From Euphorbia lathyris (lineage: Eukaryota > Streptophyta > Magnoliopsida > Malpighiales > Euphorbiaceae), in NCBI RefSeq assembly GCF_963576675.1, contig NC_088911.1, positions 83,481,256 to 83,545,255 on the forward strand: a stretch of 64,000 bases of DNA, written 5' to 3'. Positions 46,844 to 58,392 of the stretch are shown one piece after another (position 1 is the first letter of the stretch; each line of letters opens with the position of its first letter). Under the pieces are notes generated by a model. It saw only the letters and a list, made by a program, of their open reading frames with translations. It ran no database searches and was not told where the DNA came from. Both the position numbers and the translations under genes were made by a program.

Positions 46844-47277
46844 GTGTGGCTGTGGTCTAAGAAACTCTAGAACTATATCGACAATCGTGCGGTGGATCTA
46901 GAAAGTTTATTTGAGAGTTATGAGACCGTGGAAGAAGAAGAAGAAGAAGAAGAAGAAGAAGAAGAAGATGGAGGACGAGGAGGATAAGGAGAAGGATGTG
47001 GGGGAGAGTAGGAAGAAGAATGAGAAGAGGAAGAAGGAGAAGATGATGATGTTTATATAAAATAGGTTTATATAAAGATTTCGCAGCCTCTCATATTGCG
47101 AAGCCAACTTATTATATATACTATAATTGATTTTGACTAGCAAGTTAATTGATAACTAAACTTCAAATATACAATTAAGCACAATAACGATTGAAGCATT
47201 GTGTAATATATGAGTTCAAACAAGAAAAGGAAAGGACAATAGCGGTGAAAGTTAACACATTATGAAAGAGTACATCT
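46844..47277. repeat. Unassigned sequence with a GAA microsatellite
   Basis: A (GAA)n tract at 46932-46970 is followed by purine-rich sequence to about 47050. Otherwise nothing is recognised; a short TTCGCAGCC / GCGAAGCC inverted pair lies at 47080-47105. Confidence 0.6.
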
Positions 47278-47466
47278 TCATGTCCTAAAGCTTATAGAAC
47301 TTGCTACTATACTCAGAGGTCGTGTTGTATCCAGTAATGGGCAATGAAAATTTAACCTAGTATGCCCAGTATTCCCGCACCTGCTACATGTTTTGGGGAA
47401 ATTCAACCTACTCGGAGGTCGTGTTGTATTCGATAGCAGACGATGAATAATAGTCAAGAGCCTCAA
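47278..47466 (-). pseudogene. Fragment of a MULE transposase C-terminus
   Basis: The minus-strand reading contains CSRCGNTGHTRLN and ends SIVASSISFRT, closely like the C-terminus of the MULE pseudogene at 49576 (CSRCGNTSHTRLNC ... SIAASSLSSRT). The final Cys of the zinc knuckle is replaced by Phe. It is a partial duplicate of that gene, about 2.3 kb away. Confidence 0.65.
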
Positions 47467-48060
47467 TAAGAAAATGATGTTGAAATTGAGGGAGAAGCTG
47501 AGCCTAGAAGGAGTTAGAGAGCTAGGGTAGAAAAATCATTTGGCCTAGATATTTTAACCTATATGGTAGAGGCAGAGCCTGAAACCAACAAGTCAGTTGT
47601 AAGCTCGACAGAAAGTCATTTATGGAAAGATGCTAAACGAGTGAAATTGACTCCATCTTGCAAAAGCATACGTAGGAACCAGTGGACCTCCTTCGGGAAC
47701 TAAACCACTAGGCTCTAAATGGATTTTCAAATGAAAAATGAAAGCAGATGGAACAATTGATAAGTATAAGGTCAGGTTGGTTATAAAGGGTTATAGACAA
47801 AAGGAGGCCTTGACTACTTTGATATGTACTCTCTCGTGTCTAGGATAACGTCTACTAGGATGATACTTTTAATCGTCGCTTTGTAAAATCTAGAAGTACA
47901 TCAGATGAATGTTAAGATAGCTTTCTTGAATGGAGATCTGGATTAAGAGATATACATGGAACAACCTGGAGGTTATGTAGCTCCAGGTCGGGAAAGAGAA
48001 GTCTGTAAATTGGTGAAGCCTTTATATGGATTAAAGCAAGCATCAAAACATCTGCGAACT
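47467..48060 (+). pseudogene. Ty1/copia reverse transcriptase fragment
   Basis: Across several frames the plus strand reads KWIFKMKMKADGTIDKYKVR, then IKGYRQKEGLDYF-like residues, then NVKIAFLNGDLD, EIYMEQPGGYV and LVKPLYGLKQASK. These are successive copia RT motifs up to just before the YVDD region. Stops and frameshifts abound, and no LTR is attached. It lies between two MULE fragments. Confidence 0.8.
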
Positions 48061-48104
48061 CGCATTTCATGAAACCGCGAAGTATTATTTCCATCTACAA
48101 AACA

Positions 48105-48198
48105 TCATTTCAAAAGTTCAAAATTCTTATACTAAGTACAAAATTATTACAATAAGTTCAATATTCTTACAAAATTATTACGATAGGTATAAAATTAT
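48105..48198. repeat. 31-bp tandem repeat, left part
   Basis: Degenerate units containing ACAAAATTATTACAATAAGT. The array continues at 49469-49575 beyond the Pack-MULE inserted into it. Confidence 0.8.
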
Positions 48199-49459
48199 GG
48201 GTAAATTCCAAAAAAAAACCATGTGGTTTGGCCGATTTCCAAATAAACCCCTGTGGTTTGTTTTTACCAAAAAAAAGGAGCGTGGTTACGCCATTACCCG
48301 AAAAACGGAAAATGGCTTAACACTGTTAATTTGATGACGTGGCAGAAGGGTAAAATTGGAAAATCGATTTTTTTATTTTTTTTATTTTTTTTCCCCTCTC
48401 TCCTCCTTCCTTCTTCCTTCTTCTCCTCCTTCTTCTTCATCTTCAACCCTTAATCGATTCAATTTCAAACCAGAAGTTCTTCATCTTCAACCCTTAATCG
48501 ATTCAATTTCAAACCAGAAGAAGAAAGAAGCACAACGATTTGATCTTTATTCAGATCAGTAGTTCATAATCATGGTCTCTGATTCGATTTTGAACTCAAC
48601 CAAACCCACCCAGCTCCCGACTCAAGAAGAAGAAGAAACAACCATTCAATCCGCTGCTCTTCTCTCTTTCAATACTGATTCCGATTCTTCAAATCCTACT
48701 CAGAAACCTACCACCACAATCGTCTTCATCTCTCTCCTTTTACTCACTTGCATTGCTCACACCGCCGCCTCCGCTTTCGCTTTCCTCTTCTTTTCAACTA
48801 CTCCGATTCAGCAATCATCTTCCCTGGAAACGACGTCGCGCCCGTTGACCAAGCTCACCCGTCCTGTCGTGATTTTAGTTTCTTCCGATGGGTTTCGATT
48901 CGGGTACCAATTTAAAACTCTGACGCCGAATATTCACCGTCTGATCAACAACGGGACTGAAGCAGAAACAGGTTTAATTCCGGTGTTTCCTACTCTTACT
49001 TTCCCTAATAATTACTCAATTTTCACTGGGCTTCAAAATTTCCAGATTCTGAAAATTTTTCCAGAATTTCAAAGATGAAGAATTTCCAAGAAGAAGAGGA
49101 TCGAAGAAGAAGGAGGCGAAGAAGAAGGAGGAGGCGAACGCCGATGAGGATTGCGACGGAGACGGAGACATGAGAGAAGAAGAAGAAGGAGGAGGCGAAG
49201 AAGGAGAATCCCAGAAGCTAAGATTTGGGTATTTTTTTATGATTTTAATTTTCTTTTTTCTTTTTTGTTATTTTTATTTTTTTATTTTGATTTGGACAAT
49301 TTTGCCCCTTGCCACGTCATCAGATTTAACGGTGTTAAGCCATTTTCCGTTTTTCGGGTAACGGCGTAACCACGCTCCTTTTTTTTGGTAAAAACAAACC
49401 ACAGGGGTTTATTTGGAAATCGGCCAAACCACATGGGTTTTTTTTTGGAATTTACCCTA
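48199..49459 (+). mobile_element. Pack-MULE carrying an NPP gene fragment
   Basis: Terminal inverted repeats of about 160 bp (48199-48360 and 49297-49459) start GGGTAAATTCC and are highly similar. A perfect 9-bp target duplication TAAAATTAT lies at 48190-48198 and 49460-49468, the size typical of Mutator-like elements. No transposase is encoded; the interior holds part of a cellular gene. A 43-bp tandem duplication (TTCTTCATCTTCAACCC...) sits at 48434-48520 in what would be the gene's leader. Confidence 0.92.
48572..49078 (+). pseudogene. Captured N-terminal exon of a nucleotide pyrophosphatase/phosphodiesterase
   Basis: ATG at 48572 opens 168 codons. Residues about 50-75 are a hydrophobic segment (TIVFISLLLLTCIAH...), a signal anchor. 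Then RPVVILVSSDGFRFGYQF and ETGLIPVFPTLTFPNNYSI match plant NPP enzymes; the metal-binding Asp of DGFR and the nucleophile Thr of FPT.TFPN are present, while the usual His after FPN is Asn. Similarity ends after FTGL, where the enzyme would continue with YP.HHGI, so only the first part of the catalytic domain was captured. The enzymes hydrolyse nucleotide pyrophosphates; this fragment cannot. Confidence 0.85.
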
Positions 49460-49468
49460 AAATTATTA

Positions 49469-49575
49469 TAATAAGTTTAATACTCTTACAAAATTATTAC
49501 AATAAGCTCAAAATTCTTACAAAATTATTACAATAAGTTAAAGATTATTATAATGAGTTCTAAATTCTTACAAAA
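49469..49575. repeat. 31-bp tandem repeat, right part
   Basis: Continuation of the array interrupted at 48199; units with AAAATTATTACAATAAG and variants. Confidence 0.75.
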
Positions 49576-50326
49576 TCATGTTCTAGAACTTAGAGAACTT
49601 GCAGCTATACTTGAAGGATGACTTGTATTTGGTAGCAGTTGATGACAATTCAACCTAGTGTGGCTAGTATTCCCGCATCGGCTACATATTCTTGGAACTG
49701 GATCTTCACCTTGTGACGGTCTTCTGTTTTGACTTCCTGGTCGACCGACATGTGTAGAGCCTTTTACAATAGGGAGAACTTTCATTGGAGGATCACAATT
49801 TTCCATTCCAATTGGGTATATGGACTATGATAATTTAACTGCATTATTGGTGTAGTAACTATCCACTAATTGGTATGCATTACTTATTCGGTGCTCATAG
49901 GCAACTTTGCATACATATTTACAAAGAAACTGAGAAAGTTGTCATTTCCTACACATTCAAGTTCTTGCATTTAAGACAACAACTCCCCCTTTTATTCTAT
50001 CTCCGATCTGATATGTGTGTGCGTTTATTCTAGAAAACGTACAAGTGATAGCTCTTTCAACATGACTCATCATCCTATTTTCAACCCACTGCGAATAACA
50101 TTCTCTGTCTTTATAGCTCGTGCTAGTTGTGCATCTATTTTTTGTGATTCAAAATTAACATGTGGTGGGATAACATCGCTTGGATTCATCCGGTAATTCT
50201 CTATGAAGCACCCAACATCACTTGAATCAACAATTGGAACTACTATCCCAAGAACTTTGTTTCGATCGAACATAGTTTGCATAGTCATACATACGTCAAA
50301 TGATGTTGAATCAACACGTGCAGAAG
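49576..50326 (-). pseudogene. MULE transposase C-terminal pseudogene, split by a hAT element
   Basis: On the minus strand 49576-49806 encodes a C-terminus with a zinc knuckle C-X2-C-X4-H-X4-C (CSRCGNTSHTRLNC). Upstream, 49807-50000 reads VVVLNART-stop-MCRK-stop-QLSQFLCK, recognisable as the SWIM zinc finger of Mutator-like transposases, with Cys and Trp codons turned to TGA. The open stretch 50070-50326 continues N-terminally (FDRNKVLGIVVPIVDSSDVG). A hAT insertion at 50327 separates it from 58738, where the same frame continues for some 30 codons (EMLQERVYTSARVDS across the junction). The gene is dead. Confidence 0.65.
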
Positions 50327-50390
50327 TATGGATGCAAATGGGGCAGAGATTCCTCGTCCACATCGGTGACCCGCCCCGACGGGGATGGGG

Positions 50391-52701
50391 TGTCACACAT
50401 GACCCTAAACGGCATCGGATATGACAGTGAGACATAATAATGAACGCCTATGGTTTAGAAGTACATTTCTCATTTCTAAGAAAATGGCCCTTAACTTATT
50501 AGGTAAGCATTTATATATTTATCACCATTAATTTAACAAAATTACCTCATAACTCAATATTGTAAAACCTACACTTAGGCATTACAATCAATAACAAATT
50601 TTTATTTCCAATGATCTATAGTCTCCAAACTGTTCTAAAAAAACAAATTCACTCAGCAGTAATATCAATTCTATATTTCTGTCACTTAATTCCTACACTA
50701 CACGAATAAATGCTTTTGAATTTTCTATATTAGCTAATCCAATAGTCCAATAAACTCCGGACAAATATTTATCTAACCTACTTAATTAGCTTGGACTTGA
50801 TAATAATCATTATCAAGCTTCCTACGTATCCCGATAATTTAAGCTGGGAATCAAAGCCATGTAGTTCTGCCCATTATCGAAAGAAAAATATCTGATATTA
50901 TCTTCATCATTATTTTGAGTATTTTTACAACAAGTAAGGATTTGATACAAATGTTTTGAACTGTCACAAAATTGCTTGTGTAGTAAATTAATATGCAAGA
51001 ACTTCATTAAATTATAAACAAGGTATAGATTCTATGCTTATGGGAACCTTGAAATGCATCACTTGAACTTGTTTAAGAATCAACAGATACGCACAAGAAA
51101 GTAACAACGAACAAATTCAAATTAACTTCTACAGTAAAGCCTATATATAGGAATACTCTATATAGGAATAACCTCTATTTTGTTATAAAAAAACTCGGTC
51201 CCAACTTAGCAATAACCTCTATGACCAAACTCTATTTAGTAATAACCTCCCAATTGTTATACAAATAGCCCGGTCCCAAGTGTATTCCTATATAGAGGTT
51301 TTACTGTAAATGACTCTTTTTACCATACGAACTCAACTCAAATTCCTAAATTGTCTCTTTTTACTTAACAAATTCAACTTCAAAGTCTAAACGACTCGAT
51401 TTATCATACGAGTTCAACTCAAGTCCAAAATGTCTAATTACCAAACCCACTTAAATGTCTAAGTCTAAAACAACTCTTTTACTCAAGATCCAATTTAACA
51501 TCTAACACGACTGTTTTTATTAAACAAGCCATTTTTACTAAACGAATTAATCTCAAACGTCCAACACGGCTATTTTACCCGGATGAGAAATCTTTACCAA
51601 ACGAGTTATTTTTATCAAATCGATCCAACCCAAGGTCCTAAAATGACTTTTTACAAGAAAAATCAAGCAGCAAACAAAAACCACTCTAATCTAATCTATA
51701 ATAAAACCCTAGAAAATCTGTCCCCAGAATTCATCTTCCTCCTTCTTCCTATTTCAATCTGGACCCCAACGAACAACCACAGACATGTGTTCTCAGTTAA
51801 AAATTTCAGAGAAAAACAACACCACACGCAACTATAAGCAAAAATTCATAAAAGGGGAAATCGTGTATAGAAAGGTACCGACAATGACGATTTACTGTAA
51901 AAGATAGAATATCTTCCCTCTTTAACTACATGTTAAGATCCAACCAACGAGAGACTGAATCCGTGAAAAAAAAACTACGAGGAACCATTCGAACTAACTG
52001 AACTAAAGGAGACCGCCACAGACTGGAACCGAATCCTTCTAAAACGGAATAATCAGACTCATTTCAACCGGCAGTCATGGCCGACGGAAGAGAATGGGAG
52101 CCGAGCTCCTGGATTCCTTGCCATATTCGACAAAGAGAGAGCAAGAGAGCAGGGAAAAAAGAAGGAGATTTGTAGATAGATTAAGTCTTCTAATTAAATG
52201 ACAGCTCACATGACAATTAAAGTGATAAGTTCATAATTAAATGACACATGCACTTCTTCTTTTCTTTTTTTTTTCTTTTTTTGTATTTTATTGTATTGAT
52301 AATTGGTAGTATTTAACAATTTGACACATAAACCATATGTAGTTGTAAATTAATTCTTTCAAAATGAGTATGAAAAACCCAACTATTCACTGGCATAATT
52401 AGACACCTAACTTAGGTTTTTTTTCTAAATAATCTAATCAAAACTTCATAATAGTAATGTTAGGATTAAATTGCTTAACCACCTAGTAATAATTCCAGGC
52501 TTCTTAAAAAAAACTGTTGCGCGTTAGTCTGGGGGACCAAACCCTTATTGATAAATCGAGGATTAATCGAAAGATGTTATTTTCGATCTAATATAATTAA
52601 ATGATGATTTTGAAATGTTATTCCAAATAAAAATTAATTCAATTTGATATAAAAATTTCCCTTGATGTTAATAATTAATATTTTTAGGCACGGACGTGAC
52701 A
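50391..52701 (-). repeat. 3' LTR (plus-strand left) of the non-autonomous LTR element
   Basis: Plus-strand termini TGTCACAC and ACGTGACA. Contains a 175-bp MITE (51132-51306) absent from the other LTR. ORFs on the plus strand near 51583 are mirrored at 55531 only because the LTRs are repeats. Confidence 0.9.
51132..51306. mobile_element. 175-bp MITE with TA target duplication, present in one LTR only
   Basis: The ends CAGTAAAGCCTATATATAGG and (reversed) CAGTAAAACCTCTATATAGG are inverted repeats. Flanking dinucleotides are TA on both sides (51130-51131, 51307-51308). The other LTR has the uninterrupted site CTTCTAAATGAC at 55247-55258. TA duplication suggests a Tc1/mariner-type MITE. Confidence 0.92.
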
Positions 52702-54495
52702 ATTCTCCCCTCCTTAAAGAATTTTGCCCTCAAAATTCCTAAATTCTCATACTCCAACTTATCTATTTCAAATCTTAAACAGAAAAATTTCATGTTCTTT
52801 CAAATCTCTACAATATGAATGGTCCGCCTTCCTCGATATCTTTCAAAATATTATTTCAACCAAAGCATTTCTTTAAAAACATAATATTTTAGCTTAACGT
52901 ATGTATGCATCAGAAAGTACATCCCCTTTATCATATTTCCAATCATATCCATATTCGAGATGTCTCTTTAACCTTGCCTAATCCCGTATTGGTCTTACCC
53001 AACACTTCACTGCCAATACCCGATTAGGTCTTTCAAATGTGTACAAAGGCCATGTCCCTCACTGAACATGGTCTTCAAATATCAAAGCCACCCGTCCGAA
53101 CTACTCCCGATGGATACTAAACATTTTTCTATTAAAATACCAACTAGATCAAAATTCACCAAATTTCCAACCAAACTTCGATTTTATAAAAACTTTTCCA
53201 CCAAAATAGCAATTTAATCAAAATTCCATAAAAACCATCAAAATCAAAGCTATTCAAAACATAATGATCATTATATAAACACCTTATTAAAACCAAAGTT
53301 CAAATCAATTTTCAATATTGTATCCATCGCCGAGTATCCTCCCATATATCGGTTCATACACATAAACATATTCAAGACATCTCTTTAACATTGTCTAATC
53401 CCGTATTGGTCTTACCCCACACTTCGCTGCCAATACCCGATTAGGTCTTTAGACTGTGTACACATGCCATATTTCTCACTAAATATGGTCTTTAAATAAC
53501 AAACTCACCTATCTGGACTACTTCTGATGGATACCAAAAATATTTCCTTTCCAAAATATTCATTTAAAGTATGAGTATATATATACATAATTACCTTTCT
53601 TATCAACTAATCTCATAAAATTTCCAAACATCAATTTTGTTGTTTTCTCTCGTCAAAATACCAAAGAATTGAACATAAGCTCATCAAAACCATCAATTTC
53701 CATTAAAAACCATAATACTCATAAATATACTTATTTTCTCTAATTTAATCTTAAACTCGCGAATAAAAGTCAGTTTATGCAAATTTGAATTTAACTAAGT
53801 TGAAAAGAATTAAAGTTGTTCAAAATATTATACCGATAACATTTAAAACAATTTTAAATCCAAATATCCTTAACAGACTATTTTTATTTTTATTACCCGA
53901 ATACAAACTGTTAACCAGAATAATCAAGTCGAACCGAAGATCCTATTGAATTCGGAACACTGAAATTCTATCAAACCCTCAAACCCTGTACAGATTCTTT
54001 CATTTTCTTTCACTCTTAATTACCATATTTTTTTTTTCTAAATTGAATTTTATAGAAAATCTCACAAACCACTTTTACAAAACAATTAAATTAACCCCAA
54101 TAATCCATTTATGCCATTATAAATGTAAACTAACAAAATATCAGTTTAGATCCTTTAAATCTTAGCTTCATATTTTTTTTCCAAAACTTAAAATTTATAT
54201 TTTAAAAGCATAAAATTAACCCATAAACTTTTATTAATACCCAAATAATTTATTACATCTCTAAAACTCTTAAATGCCAAATTCTAGAAAACTTTTGGTC
54301 ATATACTTTCACTCAAAGATTCACATAATTATTTACATTAAATTTAAACTTAACCTCTATTATAATCTCTATTTTATGACTGAATGCCTAATATAATCTT
54401 CGAAAATTCCCCCCAAATTATTTGTGAACCATCATCAATTATTCATATTCCTCAACCACTATATATCTTAAGTTAGGTCCGAAGAATTTAACCTA
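52702..54495. other. Non-coding interior of the non-autonomous LTR element
   Basis: AT-rich, without ORFs. It contains two copies, about 410 bp apart (around 52960-53110 and 53370-53520), of a 150-bp segment including CTAATCCCGTATTGGTCTTA and AATACCCGATTAGGTCTTT. Confidence 0.75.
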
Positions 54496-54508
54496 GGCTC
54501 TGATACCA
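54496..54508 (-). other. Primer-binding site (initiator tRNA-Met type)
   Basis: TGGTATCAGAGCC on the minus strand, three bases from the LTR end. Confidence 0.85.
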
Positions 54509-54511
54509 TAT

Positions 54512-56652
54512 TGCCACACCAGACCCTAAAGGGCATCGGATATGACAGTGAGACATAATAATGAACGCCTATGGTTTAGAAGTACATTTCTCATTTCAAA
54601 GAAAATGGCCCCTAACTTATTAGGTAAGCATTTATAACTTTATCACCATTAATTTAACAAAATTACCTCATAACTCAATACTGTAAAACCTACACTTAGG
54701 CATTACAATCCATAACAAATTTTTATTTCCAATGATCTATAGTCTCCAAACTGTTCTAAAAAAAACAAATTCACTCAGCAGTAATATCAATTCTATATTT
54801 CTGTCACTTAATTCCTACACTACACGAATAAATGCTTTTGAATTTTCTATATTAGCTAATCCAATAATCCAATAAACTCCTGACAAATATTTATCTAACC
54901 TACTTAATTGGCTTGGACTTGATAATAATCATTATCAAGCTTCCTACGTATCCCGATAATTTAAGCTGGGAATCAAAGCCACGTAGTTCTTCCCATTATC
55001 GAAAGAAAAATATCTGATATTATCTTCATCATTATTTTGAGTATTTTACAACAAGTAAGGATTTGATACAAATGTTTTGAAATGTCACAAAATTGCTTGT
55101 GTAGTAAATTAATATGCAAGAACTTCATTTATTTATAAACAAGGTATAGATTCTATGTTTATGGGAACCTTGAAATGCATCACTTGAACTTGTTTAAGAA
55201 TCAACAGATACGCACAAGAAAGTAACAACGAACAAATTCAAATTAACTTCTAAATGACTCTTTTTACCATACGAACTCAACTCAAATTCCTAAATTGTCT
55301 CTTTTTACTTAACAAATTCAACTTCAAAGTCTAAACGACTCGATTTATCATACGAGTTCAACTCAAGTCCAAAATGTCTAATTACCAAACGAATCCACTT
55401 AAATGTCTAAGTCTAAAACGACTCTTTTACTCAAGATCCAATGTAACATCTAACACGACTGTTTTTATTAAACAAGCCATTTTTACTAAACGAATTAATC
55501 TCAAACGTACAACACGGCTATTTTACCCGGATGAGAAATCTTTACCAAATGAGTTATTTTTATCAAATCGATCCAACCCAAGGTCCTAAAATGACTTTTT
55601 ACAAGAAAAATCAAGCAGTAAACAAAAACCACTCTAATCTAATCTGCAATAAAACCCTAGAAAATCCGTCCCTAGAATTCATCTTCCTCATTCTTCCTAT
55701 TTCAATCTGGACCCCAACGAACAACCACATACCTGTGTTCTCAGTTAAAAATTTCAGAGAAAAACAACACCACACGCAATTATAAGCAAAAATTCATAAA
55801 AGGGGAAACCGTGCATAGAAAGGTACCGAAAATGACGATTTACTGTAAAAGATATAATATCTTCCCTCTTTAACTGCATGTTAAGATCCAACCAAGGAGA
55901 GACTGAATCCGTGAAAAAAAAAACTAGGAGGAACCATTCGAACTAACTGAACTAAAGGAGACCGCCACAGACTAGAACCGAATCCTTCTAAAATGGAATA
56001 ATCAGACTCATTTCAACCGACAGTCATGGCCGATGGAAGAGAATGGGAGCCGAGCTCCTGGATTCCTTGCCATATTCGACAAAGAGAGAGCAAGAGAGCA
56101 GGGAAGAAAGAAGGAGATTTGTAGATAGATTAAGTCTTCTAATTAAATGACAGCTCACATGACAATTAAAGTGATAAGTTCATAATTAAATGACACATGC
56201 ACTTCTTCTTTTCTTTTCTTTTCTTTTTTTTTTGTTTTTTATTGTATTGATAATTGGTAGTATTTAACAATTTGACACATAAATCATATGTAGTTGTAAA
56301 TTAATTCTTTCAAAATGAGTATGAAAAACCCAACTATTCACTGGCATAATTAGACACCTAACTTAGGTTTTTTTTCTAAATAATCCAATCAAAACTTCAT
56401 AATAATAATGTTAGGATTAAATTGCTTAACCACCTAGTAATAATTCCAGGCTTCTTAAAAAAACCCGTTGCGCGTTAGTCTTGCGGACCGAACCCTTATT
56501 GATAAATCGAGGATTAATCGAAAGATGTTATTTTCGATCTAATAGAATTAAATGATGATTTTGAAATGTTATTCCAAATAAAAATTAATTCAATTTGATA
56601 TGCAAATTTCCCTTGATGTTAATAATTAATATTTTTAGGCACTGACGTGACA
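54512..56652 (-). repeat. 5' LTR (plus-strand right) of the non-autonomous LTR element
   Basis: Plus-strand termini TGCCACAC and ACGTGACA. Apart from the MITE in the other copy, lengths differ by only a few bases (2141 versus about 2134). Confidence 0.9.
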
Positions 56653-56852
56653 CGGGGAATCCCCGATAATGATCCCTATAGGACGGGGATAGGGATACTT
56701 TTATCCTCCGTGACGAGGCAGGGATAGGGAAAGGTATCCCCATCCCACGGGGATCCCCATCCCGTCCCGTTAATCCCCGATCGGAATTCTCGATTATTCC
56801 TCGTGATAATTGATTTTTTTATGATTTAAGTACATTTTAATTAGGTGGTTGG

Positions 56853-58392
56853 TGATAGGGGTCAAAAACCCCTATCTTTTAGTACGGTTTTAGAGACTAT
56901 TTTGTATCTTTTATTTTCTTTTTATTTACTTTAATAGGAATTTATTATTGTTTTGTCAATTTTAGGTTTTTAAATTACTTTTTAGCTTTTTATTAAATAT
57001 TCCTAACTTTTGTCAAGTATTTTGTCACTTTTAATAAATTAATTTCTATATGTTAGTTTGAGCTTTATCTGTACCCAAAATTAAGAAATTAACCTACAAA
57101 AAATAAATCAAATTTGACTTGGGAATTAAAAAGAATTTTTGGTAGGATAATTAATTAATTTTAGGTGAATTATCTAAATAATATTTTATGAGATTATGTG
57201 CAGATTTTTAGAGATAAAGGTGGAGATTTTTAAGGATCAAAATCAAGACTCACTCGGTACATCAAATTCAACTAAAAATCATGCAGAATATTTTGGCAGA
57301 TTTTAGGGATTATCTTTGGCCTTTTTGTATTTAAATAATTAGATTTTTTTTCCCCAAAAATAAATTAGTTTTTATTAGATAATAATTGGAGAGTTATTTT
57401 TCCATTAGAATAGCTCTTTATTAATTAGTCTTTCGTTAGGAAAGCTTTTTATTAATTGGTCTTTTATTAGGAATAGGTTTTAGTTTTTCATTATAAATAG
57501 TTCCATTTGTTAGGAATTATTTTATCTTTTAACTTTGTAAAAACCCTAGCTTTCACCTTGAGAAATCCTTTCCACCTCCTCCATTTCCTTCAACCTCCAT
57601 TGAAGACACCTCCGAAGCTCCGTTCACCGATGATTGCTCAAGTTCCATCCTTAAGTCCTAGGAAGACGCCTGCATTGGTAGACAGGTTCCCTGAAAGGGA
57701 TTTTTCTTCTCTTTTTATATTCTGTCTAGCCTCTGATCCATGCTATGAATCCTAGGCTCATTCTATCTTCGTGACAATACTCTTCATCTTTAATATATAT
57801 TATTGTTTTGTTTTGTTCAATTGTTTTATTGCTTAAATCTTTGTCTTACGCTTTGTCTGATTGGTTTGACTCATTCGATAATCCAAATATTAAGTTGGCA
57901 CATATTGCGAGCTGAATCTGACCTAGTGCCTATAGGATTGACGACCCTATAGATGATTAAGCCTAAATTACTGAGCCTTAGAGCTAGTTTCGGTCTTACA
58001 AGGGAATCACGAACTAGGTACCTCAGAAGGATAGGTAGGGTTAATCGCCTCGGACACAAGTGACTTAGATTAGGTTTTAAATCCGTTGTCTAAATAATCT
58101 ATTTTCATTATTATCGTATCACCTCATGTCCCTTCGTGCAATTACATTGGTAAAAGATCACCTAGGAGTAGAATAATTTAGATAAGAGTAGAAGTAACTT
58201 AACTAGGAGTAGTTTAATTTAATCAAACCAAACTCAAACCCCCAAAGCCTAGATAACACCTGAGACCCAGTAGTTCGGTACTTGCAGGAATAAATCCTGT
58301 GGATTCGATACCTGAACTTGTCCAGATTTTATTACTTGATAACGACGGGGTACACTTATCCCTTAGTGAGCCTTCTGCACGAAGGCGCATCA
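56853..58392 (+). repeat. Athila-like solo LTR (1.54 kb) with GTTGG duplication
   Basis: Perfect 5-bp duplication GTTGG at 56848-56852 and 58393-58397. It starts TGATAGGGGTCAAAAACCCC and ends AAGGCGCATCA, like the LTRs at 1082 and 5645, and shares their sequence from about 57540 (leader and U5). The U3 between is different and lacks the CTGCTCG palindromes. A TATA box (ATTATAAATAG) lies near 57490. Confidence 0.9.

Larger units (their letters stand above)
50391..56652 (-). mobile_element. Non-autonomous LTR retrotransposon (minus strand) inside the hAT MITE
   Basis: Two LTRs of 2.1-2.3 kb (50391-52701 and 54512-56652) flank only 1.8 kb of non-coding DNA. On the minus strand a PBS (TGGTATCAGAGCC, 54496-54508) follows the 5' LTR, and a purine tract (TTAAGGAGGGGAGAAT, 52702-52717) precedes the 3' LTR. 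Flanks are TGGGG and CGGGG (one mismatch). The LTRs are highly similar, so the insertion is fairly recent. The superfamily cannot be decided without coding regions. Confidence 0.9.

Noticed and set aside
48253..48562. Short ORFs rich in Phe/Ser/Leu in the Pack-MULE left arm
   Set aside because: They read through the TIR and a CT-rich leader; the NPP-like frame starting at 48572 is the supported one.
50391..56652. Possible segmental duplication of 2.1 kb
   Set aside because: PBS, purine tract, TG...CA ends and a near-perfect 5-bp flank duplication show LTRs of one element.
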